From: Macrocystis pyrifera
Taxonomy: Eukaryota; Sar; Phaeophyceae; Laminariales; Laminariaceae
Assembly (NCBI GenBank): GCA_031763025.1
Contig: JASSKH010000003.1
Span: forward strand, 124,001 to 188,000
DNA length: 64,000 bases
Direction: 5' to 3'
A program made the translations under genes and the position numbers. The notes beneath the pieces are model-generated. The model was not told the origin of the DNA, made no database searches, and saw nothing but the letters and a program-made list of their open reading frames with translations. How positions within the stretch are numbered: the stretch's first letter is position 1; each line of letters begins with the position of its first letter. Shown piece after piece: positions 44,381 to 56,057 of the stretch.

Positions 44381-45253
44381 GTGGTGGTGATGAGTTTTAT
44401 TTTTAACCCGGATGCCGAGGAGTTCATCCCCGAGGCAGGACGGGTACATCACCACAGCAGAGAGCGCTGCGTGGGTAACCTGGGGAGAGGAGAGGCTGGC
44501 CACCGCGTGGGTACGCAAGCGCGACAGGAAGGATGGGGGTGTCGGAGGAGTTGGCTGGGACGGCTGCACCCAACCAACGGAAACCAAGGCGCGAACCGGG
44601 CTACAAAGCGGAGAGCCAATATTATCATAGAGAAAAAGAAGAGACAAAAAAAGCAAAAAAGGAGGAGGGGACGAGCCTCTCGTCGGCTGGCAAAAAAAGC
44701 AGCACGCGAGGCTCGTAAGAGGCGGAAGGCGGCACTTGTGGTGGTAGCGACCTACAATGTGCGTACCCTGGCCGTAAAGGGGAAGAACGGGTACGGGCAT
44801 GACGAGTGCGTACTTGCGAAAGGACGGCAACTCGGTTGTGACTTCATTGGTCTGCAGGAAACCCGACGGTCCGGCAACACGAGATTTCGTGCAGCTGGAT
44901 ACCAAGTTTTTTGTTCAGGTCAGGAAAAAACAGCAGCGAGACAAGGGTTGTATGGGGTAGGTTTAGCAGTAAAAGACTCAATATGCCGTACGTCTAAGTT
45001 CACTCAGCAGTTTATTGACGAACGACTTACGTCTATGCGCTTTGAGTTGGACGGTCGGTGCGATGCGGTTAATTTCGTCATTGCGTACGCCCCAACTGAT
45101 TGTACCAAAGACTCCAAGCAGAAAGGCATGTTCTGGCGAAAGTTGGAGGACCTGGTTGAGCAGATTCCTGCTAAAGAGTGTTTGTTTGTGCTTATAGATG
45201 CCAATGGGCGAACTGGGGGGAGGATAGAAGGGTGCGGTGATGATGAAATGTAG
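44381..45253 (+). CDS. LINE endonuclease, N-terminal part
   Basis: The 290-codon frame begins with a basic region (residues 75-118, Lys/Arg-rich, likely nucleic-acid binding). It then enters an apurinic/apyrimidinic-type endonuclease: ATYNVRTL from residue 123 and LQETRRSG with catalytic Glu near residue 160. AYAPTDC and a DANGRTGG box near the end follow, the latter corresponding to the GDFN-type metal site. This domain nicks target DNA to prime reverse transcription. The frame stops at 45251-45253 (ATGTAG) in the middle of the domain. The remainder continues one frame over from 45237. Confidence 0.85.
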   Translation: MVVMSFIFNPDAEEFIPEAGRVHHHSRERCVGNLGRGEAGHRVGTQARQEGWGCRRSWLGRLHPTNGNQGANRATKRRANIIIEKKKRQKKQKRRRGRASRRLAKKAAREARKRRKAALVVVATYNVRTLAVKGKNGYGHDECVLAKGRQLGCDFIGLQETRRSGNTRFRAAGYQVFCSGQEKTAARQGLYGVGLAVKDSICRTSKFTQQFIDERLTSMRFELDGRCDAVNFVIAYAPTDCTKDSKQKGMFWRKLEDLVEQIPAKECLFVLIDANGRTGGRIEGCGDDEM

Positions 45254-48119
45254 GGTGCTCGGAGCATACGGACGAGATGTTCGTAGTGATAACGGCAAAC
45301 GGCTTTTGTCGTTCGCTACCACTTGTAAGCTAGCGCTCACCAACACATTTTTCAGCACGCGCAAGGGCGGAATATCGCATACATACAACGGCACCAGCCT
45401 GAATGATCGTAAGCGAATCGACTACATCCTAACTCGTCAAGTCCACCGACCTAGAGTACATAATGTTACAGTCGTCCCACAGCCCCCACCACCTGCTAAG
45501 GCTGATTCAGACCATAACATCGTGTACATCAAGGCCCGACTTAGTGGTCACTTTTCGTCTAACCGAAGATTGCTGAAACCCCCAAAACGCCGAGAATTCG
45601 ACAGGCAGCTTTTCTTATCCGATGGAGAGCGTCGACACCGAATAGTCGAGAGGGTCGTTTCCACTCTTAACCAACCTACCCAGCCTCGTAACACGTCTGG
45701 CATGGTTGAGTTTTTCACCACAACTGTCATGAATGCTGTTGAGAAAGAGGTGCCACCTCCACCACGTCGTCACCACCGAAACGGTTGGTGTGAGACCCCC
45801 GAAACGGTGGCCGCTTTCAAAGTAGCATGGACAGCGAGGGAGGATGCGAGACAGCTCCTGCGTGTCTACCCCCGAGATAGTACAGCGTGGAAGAAGTTGA
45901 GATCCGCCTGTGCGAATCTGCAGGAAGTGGTCGCCGCAGGAGTCAATGCGTATTTTGAAGAGTACCTCGCTGAAACCGAGAAATTCCTCGCGAGTTCCGA
46001 TCAACGAGGGTTCTACAAGCACCTGAAGAGTACGGTAGGGTTGCAAGGTACGAAAGCGAGGAGTGAACAGTTTATCATGGACGAGGATGGCACGCTGTTG
46101 CGAGATCAAGCGCGAATTCGTGAAAGATGGGCGGGGCACTACCACAAACTATTGAACACGAAATCGCTGAAACTTGACCCCACGATCATCGACCTAGTGC
46201 CACCACGACCGCTGAAACTATCCCTTGGAAATGAACCATCCATTGACGAGATGATGGAAGCAGTGAAGGGTATGTCAAACTGGAAAGCCGTTGGACCAGA
46301 TGGTCTCCCGGTCGAAGTACTGAAACTTGACCACCCCGCTTTCGTGCAGTATTTTCACAGTATCCTTGTTAACGTTTGGGTAACGGGAGAAGTCCCCCAG
46401 CAATGGAAAGATGCGATCATAAAAACCCTTCATAAAAAGAAGGATAGAACTGATTGCAACAACTACAGAGGTATTTCGCTTGTTGCTCACGCAGGCAAGG
46501 TGTTGCTGAAAATCGTTGCGTCTCGTCTAAGCAGCTACTGCGAGACCGAGCATATACTCCCTGAAGAACAGTGTGGCTTCCGCCCCGCACGGTCAACAGT
46601 CGATATGCTGTTTGTCGTGCGCCGGTTGCAGCAGCTCGGGCGGCAGAAGAAAATCCCCCTGTACATGTGCTTTATCGACTTGCAGAAAGCGTACGACTCT
46701 GTCGACCGAGAACTGTTGTGGGAGGTACTCACACGCCTTGGTGTACCAACCAAGATGCTCACAATCATTCGCAATTTTCACGAAGGCATGCGGGCTCGCG
46801 TGCGTGCGGATGACGGTGAACACTCGGACTGGTTCAATGTAACCCAGGGACTGCGGCAAGGCTGCGTACTATCGCCGTTACTGTTCAACGTGTTCTTCGC
46901 CGCTGCGATACACATCGTGCTGGTACGCTTCAGCAAAGACGAATGCATCGTAAGGGATTTGGTTCATCTCGAAGAGGACAGGGTTGTCGGAAAAGAGGAA
47001 CCGTTGGCATGCGTGCAAAGGGCTGTGTGGGGCATGTTGTATGCAGACGATGCAGGAATAGTCTCGAAGTCGGCGGAAGGCCTTGCGAGAATGATGACAG
47101 TCATCGTGACTGTCTTCGAAGCAGTAGGTCTCACGGTATCCGAGAAGAAGACAGAGACGATGCTACTACGAACACCGGATCAGACGTTTACCACCTCACC
47201 GCTCGCGATCGAAGCTGCAGGCCAAAAGTATAAACAGACGACCCAGTTTTTGTACCTAGGAGGCATTATCCACGAGAACGCTGACCTCTCCTTCGAAATC
47301 GAGCGACGAATCCGTCTGATGCGGGCATGCCTCAAACGGTATGGTCCGGAACTGTACGATAGGACGAACGCACCGCTTAGTCTGAAAGTCCGGATGCTGA
47401 AGGCCGAGGTGATTGAGACCTTGCTGTACGGTTGCGTGACGTGGACCCTCAATGCGGACCACTTCGCCAAGCTTCGATCAGCCCACCACGAAGTCCTTCT
47501 GCGAGTCATTGGTTTCCAGCGCCGACTACGCACCGACCACACCACCCTCTCGTATGCGAAGGCGCTCAGGATAACACGATGCGAAAGTATCGAAACGACC
47601 ATCCGTAAACGGCGACTCTTCTTTGCGGGGGCTGTGGTGCGGCAACACGAGGGGCGATTGCCCAGTCGGTTGATGTTCGGGACGATCGCTGGTGGGGGGA
47701 GCCCGAAACCAGGCGGGCAGCCTAAGACTTGGCCTAGGGCAATTGCTGAGGACCTTAGAGTGTTCAAAGCCTCAGAGGGATCAACGGAAGACTCCCCCTT
47801 AGTCTTTGGAGTTGGGACCGCACTGTGGCCCACTGCAGCAAAACAGACGGGAAAGTGGTACCGGGGAATCCTCGAAGCAGCTGAACAGTTCATGGGCAGG
47901 TGGCACGAGGCTGAGGCAAAGCTGAGTAGACAGCGCCGTGCATCCGCTGCAGGTAGTGTTAGAGGGAATGGGGGGAGGGGTAACAGCAGGAGGGGTAGAG
48001 GGAACACCGTACAAGTGTATAGGGGCAGGGGGGGGAACAGGAGGAATAGAAGGGAAACCGCGGTAGAAGAGAGTAGCAGAGAGACCGCAGATAGGGTAGC
48101 AAGGTACCAGGCCGACTAA
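45237..48119 (+). CDS. LINE endonuclease C-terminus and reverse transcriptase
   Basis: The first 100 codons complete the endonuclease ([22 protein letters not shown], and ADSDHNIV with the catalytic Asp-His). The RT domain follows: [11 protein letters not shown] and NNYRGISL (fingers), then motif [18 protein letters not shown] (Asp near residue 481). After that come [17 protein letters not shown] (motif B) and [10 protein letters not shown] with YADD at residues 602-605 (motif C). The C-terminal 250 residues include an [11 protein letters not shown] segment and a basic Gly/Arg-rich tail. The ATG at 45237 is probably not a true start; the protein should be read with the upstream endonuclease frame. 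The frame has no other stop to 48119. Confidence 0.88.
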   Translation: MMMKCRVLGAYGRDVRSDNGKRLLSFATTCKLALTNTFFSTRKGGISHTYNGTSLNDRKRIDYILTRQVHRPRVHNVTVVPQPPPPAKADSDHNIVYIKARLSGHFSSNRRLLKPPKRREFDRQLFLSDGERRHRIVERVVSTLNQPTQPRNTSGMVEFFTTTVMNAVEKEVPPPPRRHHRNGWCETPETVAAFKVAWTAREDARQLLRVYPRDSTAWKKLRSACANLQEVVAAGVNAYFEEYLAETEKFLASSDQRGFYKHLKSTVGLQGTKARSEQFIMDEDGTLLRDQARIRERWAGHYHKLLNTKSLKLDPTIIDLVPPRPLKLSLGNEPSIDEMMEAVKGMSNWKAVGPDGLPVEVLKLDHPAFVQYFHSILVNVWVTGEVPQQWKDAIIKTLHKKKDRTDCNNYRGISLVAHAGKVLLKIVASRLSSYCETEHILPEEQCGFRPARSTVDMLFVVRRLQQLGRQKKIPLYMCFIDLQKAYDSVDRELLWEVLTRLGVPTKMLTIIRNFHEGMRARVRADDGEHSDWFNVTQGLRQGCVLSPLLFNVFFAAAIHIVLVRFSKDECIVRDLVHLEEDRVVGKEEPLACVQRAVWGMLYADDAGIVSKSAEGLARMMTVIVTVFEAVGLTVSEKKTETMLLRTPDQTFTTSPLAIEAAGQKYKQTTQFLYLGGIIHENADLSFEIERRIRLMRACLKRYGPELYDRTNAPLSLKVRMLKAEVIETLLYGCVTWTLNADHFAKLRSAHHEVLLRVIGFQRRLRTDHTTLSYAKALRITRCESIETTIRKRRLFFAGAVVRQHEGRLPSRLMFGTIAGGGSPKPGGQPKTWPRAIAEDLRVFKASEGSTEDSPLVFGVGTALWPTAAKQTGKWYRGILEAAEQFMGRWHEAEAKLSRQRRASAAGSVRGNGGRGNSRRGRGNTVQVYRGRGGNRRNRRETAVEESSRETADRVARYQAD

Positions 48120-48729
48120 TAGGTTGGACGTTTCTTTGCTACTCGTACCGCCAAGTGCTGCGGCCGTTCGGTATGCATTTTGATTTTTTTCCCTTCTTAT
48201 CCTTATGAAAGAAGTACTACATAGTGGGTGGGTGACGAGCGTATTTTGGCCCACTCACTATTGCTCTTTTTACTTAGTTAAGTGTTCACCGGGATGCATA
48301 GTCCCCTTTTTCCTTCTCGTATCTTTCCCCTTGCACGTCCCTTTTGGCTCATGCTCGGGGTAAGTATGTATGTGTCTGAGCTTTGGCTTCCCATTTTATT
48401 TATTTATTTGGGATTCTTCTCCTTTTCTTTTTCTTTTTCTTGTTCTTTTTCGGTTTGGTTTTTTCGTTGCTTCTCTTTCTTTATGGTGTATTTTGGTTGC
48501 TGGCGTATGTATGTATGTTGTGTCGGCCGCACCTAGTGCGAAGGCATGGTATTACGTAGGCTATTAATGCATTACGGTGTGTTATCTCTGTGTCGTAGTC
48601 TGTGACCACAGAGCTCGTATCTTTCTAGGGTGAAGAATCAGCACGGACACTGGGCTTGCTGGATGTCGACGAGTAGAAGAACGGTTTAATGTGAAGAACA
48701 CACACACACACACACACACATGACCTAGA

Positions 48730-49260
48730 GGAACTAAAACGAAACAAAGAGAAAAAACCCAAACAAAGACAATTCGAAAGAGAAAAAGAAACAAACAAAT
48801 ATATACCTGGTATATGCATATATAGCAACAAACCATCGTACCCCCCCCGCAGGGGATCTGGCAGACACTTGAAAAGAAGGAGCTAGAAAAAAAAGGAAAA
48901 AAGAAGAAAACACACCACTATTACGAGGGTCCATAGTTAACGGGACCAAATTTTGTTAGTAAAAGTAGTAAAATATATAGGTTTTTATGAACACCATAGG
49001 TCCTGTTAACTATGTACCCCCGTAATAGTCGTCAACAGAGTAAGACTAAGAACCAAGGGAAAATAACAGGCAAACCAAACAAAGAGCACAAGGCATGCTC
49101 CAGGTAGCGGCAGCAATTTATGGTACGAGTAGCACAGCCAGGGCCTCCCCTGCTGGCCCGCCTGGTAACTTGCTACCCTGTCTGCCACCATCGTCCAGCG
49201 TTTGTCAACTATGCCCGGCCCCTCGGCGTCAGACAATACGAAACAAGCAAAGCAGGCTCG
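48730..49260 (-). mobile_element. LINE 3' remnant, opposite strand
   Basis: The minus strand at about 49205-49098 matches the LINE C-terminus (ADRVASYQAG against [10 protein letters not shown]) and the first bases of its 3' UTR (tgctactcgtacc). T-rich UTR-like sequence follows and is interrupted by a MITE at 48921-49025. It converges on copy B tail to tail. The outer limits are approximate. Confidence 0.5.
48921..49025 (+). mobile_element. TA-flanked MITE, copy 2
   Basis: 105 bp, beginning ttacgagggtcc and ending tacccccgtaa, with TA on both sides (48919-48920, 49026-49027). Same orientation as copies 1 and 4. Confidence 0.83.
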
Positions 49261-49690
49261 TCATCCACCCACGCCACACGACTCCTTCAATAAGGCTTAT
49301 CAATCGGAGAAAGGAAGAGAAGGAAAACATAATGAAAATCACATAGGGTCGTTCATTCCTACGGGGGCAAGGGGCGGGGTGACGCTCTACTGACCCCATT
49401 TAATAAGGTTGCATCGTCCTTGTGAGAGCGTCGAGCGGGGGGGAGACCTTGCTATACACCCGCAGCCAGAGGTGGGATGTCCGGGTTCGGCGGTTCGATT
49501 CGATACTATTTTACATACACCAAACCACTGAGCGTACGGTTGGGAAACAAATTATTCCCGGCGACCCAGGTTCCGCAGGGAGAATTTTCCGCTCCTCGAA
49601 GTTTGTTGCTGCGACGCAAAATATCCTGTGGAAAAACGCTACCGTAAGATATTCTACTAGGGGTGGGGGGTGGGTGGAATTAAGTAACTC
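49261..49690. other. No recognisable gene
   Basis: Short frames only. No repeat relationship to the rest of the window was seen. Confidence 0.45.
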
Positions 49691-49789
49691 ACCATAGTAA
49701 ATAGGACCTACGGTACACACAAATACCTATATATTTAATATTTTTTTACTAACAATATTTGGTCCTATTTTTACTATGGTCCCCCGTAA
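49691..49789 (-). mobile_element. TA-flanked MITE, copy 3, one end truncated
   Basis: Reverse orientation relative to the other copies (ggaccaaatattgttagtaa lies on the minus strand). The right end is intact (cccccgtaa then TA at 49790). The left end starts accatagtaaataggacc and lacks the terminal ttacggggg. Confidence 0.8.
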
Positions 49790-49791
49790 TA

Positions 49792-52140
49792 ATATTAATT
49801 AATTCATCGTGTTTTTTTCAAGGACAGTATGATAGGACTTTGAGAAACCACGAGCCGACACTGTGGTTAGTGCCCACTGTGCTTCGTGCCGAGGATAGGG
49901 GAAAGCCATGCCGACCTCTCACGGGCCAACGACGAAGTGAGCGATGTCGTCAGTTCGGTGTGCGCTTAGGTGTAATACCGAGGGCATGATCAGCTGTCCT
50001 GAGGACCATGTATATGAAAAGTGAGCTCTAAGGGGTTGGATGTTCGTGCTCAAATAACGGTCTTCCACTTGACGGGGGATGTAGCTCCAGCCACACTGCA
50101 GAAAGTGCTTGCCTATATCGCGATATTGCTTACGCTATGCTGTACCGACATATACTAGCGGCATAGACGGTTAGCCTGATGACGTTGGAAGTAAATGCCA
50201 GCCCAGCTCTGAACTGCTTTTGGCGGGTTCCCGAAACCACCGTCGCAATCATTTCCAGCCAATCTCGTAAAGAACCGCGATAGGTGCGGTCCACTTCCGC
50301 TCACAGAATGACCGTGCCCTGTAATTCCTTTGAAGAAGCGCTCTCTAGGTACGTATAGCCGTCATTGTTGCATGTCTTTGGTGTCTGACGTGCAACGGTA
50401 GCCCTATTTTTTGTTGAACAACGTGGAACATCAAGCTGGCTTTTTGGCGCATAAGGGGCTCAGAATAGCATCCTGCCGTACGGGTCAGCACAGGCCTCCA
50501 CGGGTGGATTGGATCCTCCCATCTCGAGTTTCGATTGGAAAGCGGGAAAATGGCAGACCGCCTAGGTAAGGAAGTTAAGTAGGTAACCAATCACGCAACG
50601 TGGGGACTTACTGACGTTCTGTGGACTCCGCGTGATTTTTGACGTTCCTAAAGGTGCTCAGAGTACCCAGAAGGCCCGTCTTTTGGATTTACCTACGTTC
50701 TGTGGATGTTCCCTGTATTTTAACCTTTTTAGAGGGAGTTTGCAAATGCCATAAAATGTCTATCCTTTGCCCACCTTTTGAATATGGTCTCGATATGTCT
50801 AATGTTCCGTCGACCGATTTGCCGCAAGGTAACACGGGGTTTCAGCTTTTGGCTACAATCTTCCGACCTGTGTCGGGGGCAATCGTCAGGCACAGCGTAG
50901 AACAGGGGGGGGGGTGCTTTTGAAATATTGAATCACTGATGATTCATCATAGCAGCGGTCCAGCCCTGAGAGCCTTGACATCGGTGCCAGCGTTGACGCC
51001 CAATACATACCCACATCCATCCACCGGCGCTGCATATAGTGTATTTTAAGGGAGGCGGTGCGTCACGGAATACATCGCTGAATGTCGACATCCCACCGAG
51101 AAGTACGTGTTGGTCGTGCACGGCTTGATACAATACAAGGTATGTACACAGTACAAGGTACGGTTAGGGTTAGATATTAAGCGCAGTACAACGTACACTA
51201 CAAAGTACACGTGCCGTTCACGGTAGGCGACAATATCGTTGTACCTTCGCTCATCGCGTCATCAAGTGTACTGGCCCCTAGCATAAGGGCAGTGCATAGT
51301 GGAAGGCGATCAAAACAGGCGGGTGTAGAGTCGGCACATTATGTACACCACCACTTCTGTATACATTGACCAGGACTAAAGCCGTGGCGACCGGGCGCTG
51401 GCTAAATCGTTACACAGATGGCAGGTACACCGCCCCTTGCACAACGTAGGTGTTAACTAAACCTTGTGGAGACTTTGTGAACGATTTGGGAAATCCCACA
51501 ATGTGTTGACAACCTCCCTATTCGGTACGCCTAGTAGTACGTAGTGGAGTGCTACATATTTCTGGCGTGACTTCCCTTTGTGAAGACATTGAACAAGGTA
51601 GCAAACCCGACAAGGTGTCGACAGCCTCTCAATGTGGTGCGCCGAATGATTTGCTACGTTCTTCAAAGTCTCCACAGTGATTTTTTTACGCCCGCGTTGT
51701 ACAACGGGGGGCTCCCGGCCGCTTGGGTTGTCATCAGACTCCGTGTGGGGTACAGAGGGTGAGCATTCAATAGCCATGCCCCTCGTACGGTAGTGAGGAT
51801 GCCTACTTTTTCAAGTTGTTTATCAAATGGAGAGCCGTACACCACCATAGTGGAGTAAGTCACACAAACTGATATAGGGAAAAGTTGTACGATGCACAAC
51901 ACGACAAACAACCCCATGAACCCTAACCCATTGGCTAGGCATGCGGCACATTATACTGTCGGAGAACATATCAGGTGTAATAGGATCACCGTTCAGACTC
52001 TAATAACAACACCTTAATAGTATCAAACGGGGAATATATTACCGGCCGAGTGGTACAGCATTGCATTGCAAATATTTTGGGTAGTTATTCATACAAGGAG
52101 TGCCGTTAGCCAGAACTAAATTGGGCGCTAAAGTCCCCCG
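49792..52140. other. No supported gene
   Basis: Short frames only. 51120-51200 carries a cluster of gtac-containing words and one ggttagggttag word. Two nearby segments at 51460-51530 and 51580-51680 resemble each other (ctttgtgaac / caatgtgttgacaacctccc against caaggtgtcgacagcctctc), a possible old duplication. Confidence 0.4.
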
Positions 52141-52144
52141 TTTA

Positions 52145-52262
52145 CCACACTGTAATGGCATCGCACTGTAGTATCATGACTATACCGCACTGTAGTAGTA
52201 TGACTCTATAGCACCGTAGAGGCACCGCGCTGTAGCAACATGACTATACCGCACAGTAGTGG
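52145..52262. repeat. Degenerate repeat based on cgcactgtagtagtatgact
   Basis: Four to five imperfect units of about 22-32 bp (accgcactgtagtag, caccgtagaggcaccgcgctgtagcaa and similar) lie just before a LINE fragment. Confidence 0.55.
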
Positions 52263-52269
52263 CTTGGGT

Positions 52270-52850
52270 CTACCGTCTCTTCTTCGCGGGGGGGGGGTGG
52301 CACGGCAAAGCAAGAATCGATTACCCAGTCGGGTAATGTTCGGGACGATTGCTGATGGGGAGAACCCGAGACCTGGCGGACAGGTTAAGACTTGGCATAG
52401 ATGCATAGTCGAAGACCTTAGGGAGTTCCGAGCCACCGAAGGGTCAACGGAACTTGCTCCCTTGGTGTTTGGAGTTGAGACCGCGCTGTGGCCCACTGCT
52501 GCAAAAAAGGCGGGGAAGTGGTACCGGGGGATCCTGGAAGCAGCCGAACGGTTCATGGTGAAGTGGCACGAGGCTGAGGCTGAGCTGAGTAAGCAGCGCC
52601 GCGCATCCGCCGTGGGTGGTGTCCAAGGGAATGGGGGGAGGAGGGGCAACAAGAGGAGTAGCAGAAACCCCGACCAAGGGAATGCGGAGAGGGGGGGGGG
52701 GAGGAGTAGAAGGGAAACTGCAGTGGACGAAAGTAGGAAGGAGATGGCAGATAGGGTAGCCAGGTACCGGGCAGACTAAGAAGTAGAACATGCCTATACT
52801 ACTCGTACCACGAACTGGTGCAGCTGGTTCGAACGTGGTCTCCCTTTGTC
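52270..52850 (+). mobile_element. Diverged LINE C-terminal fragment, copy C
   Basis: From about 52270 the sequence matches the C-terminal coding part of copy B (LPSRVMFGTIADGENPRPGG against [20 protein letters not shown]) to the stop at 52777-52779, then the start of the 3' UTR. Amino acid identity is roughly 70-80 percent by eye, so this belongs to an older or separate subfamily. The start is disturbed by an expanded G-run at 52289-52297. Confidence 0.85.
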
Positions 52851-54374
52851 TTCCTGTTGTTTTGTTTATTTTTGTTTCATTTTATCTTCCACAACATTGC
52901 ACCTTGTATATATTTGGGACTACATGTTGTGCGGCGATCACGGTCGTTCATAGCTGCAGCACTAAAGAGCTTTCGACTCGGCCAAAGGCAGACCCGAAAA
53001 TCCAACAACGCGGTGAGATCGACAGGCAAACTTGGCTTACCCGCTTGGGATGCCCGAAGAAGATGGAAAGCGAGTAAGAGACGGCGAAAGTTTGTCGCAC
53101 TGTGGAATCGGTTTCGGGGACGGCTATGTATGCCCTGAACTCCGATGTTACCAGACTGCATGATGACACTCCAACGTAATCGACAAATCGGAGAAGGAGT
53201 CGAAAAATACATTGTGCGTGTGGTATTATACGATAGTGGTGAGGACGGACGGGACAACCCCTTGGGGCTACCCGAACTGCCTGCAGAAGGGCCTCGAGTG
53301 GTGGTCATAGTATAATACGTAGTAAACAGGTGTTGGTACTGGATATTTGATCGCCAGCATTTGAGGGGCAAATGTCTCAGACGCGAGCTACAATACAGGT
53401 ATGATATAAAGCACTTACGAGTATATTTGTTCATGCGCTTCCTCACTTGAGGAGATTCGCACCTTTACTGTGTCAACAAAAACTGGCTTAGATCACATAC
53501 AGGTCAACCAAAACTGACCTTGATGAAATCTATACACATAGGCTTGACCCGATGAAGAATATACCGTGACCTAGGTCCTGACGAAACACATTGGCCATGC
53601 AAAAGGGATATAAAGTATAAATAGTATTTATGATGTATGGTGTATACCAGGTAGGTCCTCGGTTGAGGAGTGTGTTATTCAGACACCACTATATATGTAT
53701 ATAGGCCAACAAGTGTGATACCTGGTATACCCCTAGCGTAGCGCGCGTCTCCTCGCACTTTTAAGATGCCAACAGGAAACTCAGACTTGTACGATTACCA
53801 ATACATTTCCCAAACTCATGTGTATCGCTACAGTCAGTAGTACCTGCTGTGGTGCAAAGTGATTTTCCACAGCCCCGCGCGCCGCAGAGGCGCACACAGA
53901 TTGCTGATTTCCCCTGTGGGACGTTATTTTGATACTGCGTGCTCTGTATGGCTCAGGTTGATGGATAAACCAACCTACTACAGCACCTGTTACCTACCAG
54001 ATATAGTCTTTACTACTACAATAGTATATGTTACGAACACCCATCGCTTCCATATTCCGTTGTGGATGCATACGTGAGTCTCGGATCGGGGGTCCACAAC
54101 AGACGGCCCACCAAGAAAAGTATCTGATGGCGTTATACTAATGTCTAACCCTCTTGTGCTACATAACGTTTCTCGTATGCGCCCGCTGTCAGAACAATTG
54201 TGGACACCCGATACGAGATTCACGTACGCATACACAATGAAATATGAAAGAGATGGACGTTGGTGAAATATACTGGTGGTATAGATCATACCTGGAAGGT
54301 ACTGCTGTAAGTTTGTTTACCCACATTCACCTGGGTCATAAAGAGCGCACCAACATCAACACAGCGTTACCATA
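52851..54374. other. No supported gene
   Basis: A 189-codon minus frame (52877-53446) is open but Arg/Ser-rich with no domain. A plus-strand stretch at 53160-53310 also reads open. Neither can be supported. Two TACCWGGTA words lie at 53645 and 53721. Confidence 0.4.
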
Positions 54375-54379
54375 GGGGA

Positions 54380-54893
54380 TGTTGAGTAGCCTCTGTGCTC
54401 CGGGCGCCCTTGTTGTTGTTGCCGAGGGGGATAGCCCGATGCTCGGCGGAAAAGAAAGACGAAATAAACCCTATAAACAACCCGTACCCTTGTCGTGGCT
54501 GAGGAGCCCTGTTGATGATATGAAATGTATTGAAGCTGGACTTGATAGCAGCGGTGGCGGTGGCGTGTTAGCCCCTGGGTGGACGGACCCCCTTTTGTAC
54601 GGTGGCTGATTAACCCCGGTTTAGTAGTTTGGATTGAAGGACGCGGAGTCCTGGACACGGAGTCCTCGACACGGAGTCGTCGACACGGAGTCGGGAAAGG
54701 AAGTAGATTACAAGAAGAAGTAGCAAGCCACAGCGTACGTCACAGACACATGCGGCCTAAAACACAATTCAGGGGTAAAGATGGTATCCCGATCGTAGAT
54801 CCACTCAGACACGAAACCCCCCCGAATCTCCGCAATACCTCACGGGATATTTCCTCTCAAGATAATCTGACAATGCTGTGAGTATACTTTTCA
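54380..54893 (-). repeat. Copia 3' LTR
   Basis: 514 bp, identical as far as I can see to 61764-62277, including the 14-bp tandem units (54640-54694). It should carry the polyadenylation signal. Confidence 0.95.
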
Positions 54894-54904
54894 GCCCCCC
54901 TGCT
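54894..54904 (-). other. Polypurine tract of the copia element
   Basis: Minus strand GCAGGGGGG lies directly before the 3' LTR, where plus-strand DNA synthesis would be primed. Confidence 0.7.
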
Positions 54905-55502
54905 CGCGACATTGTCATGATTTCGACCCGAATCTTCAACTCTTCGTCAAATTGTCATACCGGAAATCATACTTGTACTCATTCAATACAGAAAACAACG
55001 TTCTCACTATCATTCAAATCATTCCTCAATCAATACCAAAAATAAATTCCAAGAAAATCAAACCATCCTCGCATCCTGGAATTCAAAAATATTTCGAACA
55101 GAGAAAATAACTCCAACGATTCAAACATTGTTTTCGAAACCTACCCAAATCGTCAATGTAAAACGGCAATTCTGCGAGGTTTCATCAATCCTAAAATGTA
55201 GTCCCTTTTCAAAATCGCCAGGGTAAAACGGCAATTCTTCATTTCTTCAAATATCCAATTTCGTGAAATCGCATGGTAAAACGCCAATTTCACGTCAAGG
55301 TATCCAAACTAAAAAATATAGATTGCGCAGTGGAAACCACCCTTGTAAAACGGTAATTTCATGTTATCCTCCACAAACTGCGCTCCAACAGAACCAGAAA
55401 AAACATGCGGTGTCACCAAGTGAAAACGGTGAACCCGACAAACTCCATAAAATCACGAACACTTAATCCTCCATCTGAAAACAAAAACTGTCATCCGAAA
55501 AA
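54905..55502 (-). repeat. Copia 3' untranslated region with recurring GAATTGCCGTTTTAC motif
   Basis: The AT-rich region between RNase H and the 3' LTR contains the plus-strand words gtaaaacggcaattc or close variants at 55158, 55223, 55276 and 55345, and a weaker gtgaaaacggtgaa at 55420. Spacing is 53-75 bp. The rest of each unit is not conserved, so this is a dispersed motif and not a tandem repeat. Function unknown; it could bind a protein or act on RNA export, packaging or termination. Confidence 0.7.
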
Positions 55503-56057
55503 TCACCTCAAATTCATCACAAAATTCCGGTGGAACTCAAACTCTCTCTCAGGCAACGGCTTCGTGAGAAAGTCTGCGTGCTGGTACCTCGAAGCTACGT
55601 GAATAATTTCCAATTCCTTCCTCTCCACTAGCTCCCTCAGAAAGTGGTGCCGCACGTCAATGTGCTTCGAGTTCGAATTCGAAATCGGATGCTTCGCGAT
55701 CTGAATCGCCCCCTCGTTATCCTCAAACAAAGGAATGCACGGCATACCAGCCTTCGGCAACATGAACCGCCATACCTGCCTCAGAAACAAAATATCGTGC
55801 GCAACCATAGCCATGCTCACATACTCTGCCTGCGTCGTAGATGTTGTCACACAATTCTGCGTCTTCGAGATACAGCTGACCGGCCCCCCCGCACACAGAA
55901 TCACTCCTCCTGACACCGACCTCCTGTCTGCTGCCTTGCTTGCGTAGTCAGCGTCTGCAAATGCAACCAAGTTCAGCCCCTCGACAGTACCTCTCTGAAA
56001 TGAAATACCAAAATGGCTCGTCCTCACTGCATACCCCAGGATATTGAGCGCGCGCAT
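55503..56057 (-). CDS. Copia RNase H
   Basis: It reads RALNILGY, then AFADADYA (first catalytic Asp), TQAEYVSM (catalytic Glu), LFEDNEGAI (catalytic Asp) and HIDVRHHFLRE, ending in FLTKPLP and a stop at 55503. All core residues are present. It lies in the frame of the Gag-integrase ORF, not in that of RT, so the indel near 56050 formally offsets the one at the G12 run. Confidence 0.88.
   Translation of the reverse strand: MRALNILGYAVRTSHFGISFQRGTVEGLNLVAFADADYASKAADRRSVSGGVILCAGGPVSCISKTQNCVTTSTTQAEYVSMAMVAHDILFLRQVWRFMLPKAGMPCIPLFEDNEGAIQIAKHPISNSNSKHIDVRHHFLRELVERKELEIIHVASRYQHADFLTKPLPEREFEFHRNFVMNLR

Larger units (their letters stand above)
44220..48720 (+). mobile_element. Near-complete APE-type non-LTR retrotransposon (RTE-like), copy B
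   Basis: It contains an apurinic-type endonuclease followed by a reverse transcriptase, then a 600-bp T-rich 3' UTR ending in a (CA)n tail at 48700-48720. Short microsatellite tails and endonuclease-first order fit RTE/Jockey-like LINEs. I favour RTE-like, but a phylogeny is needed. The 5' boundary is uncertain: sequence turns GC-rich at about 44220, just after another LINE fragment. The only coding lesion seen is the frame change inside the endonuclease at about 45245. Copy A at 19345-21297 is nearly identical over the 3' half. Confidence 0.85.

Noticed and set aside
52877-53446. 189-codon minus-strand open frame
   Set aside because: Arg/Ser-rich composition, no domain, no splice context and overlapping the LINE 3' flank. 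I could not support it as a gene.
54379-54881. Identical open frames in both copia LTRs
   Set aside because: They are identical because the LTRs are identical. They overlap each other and have no domain.
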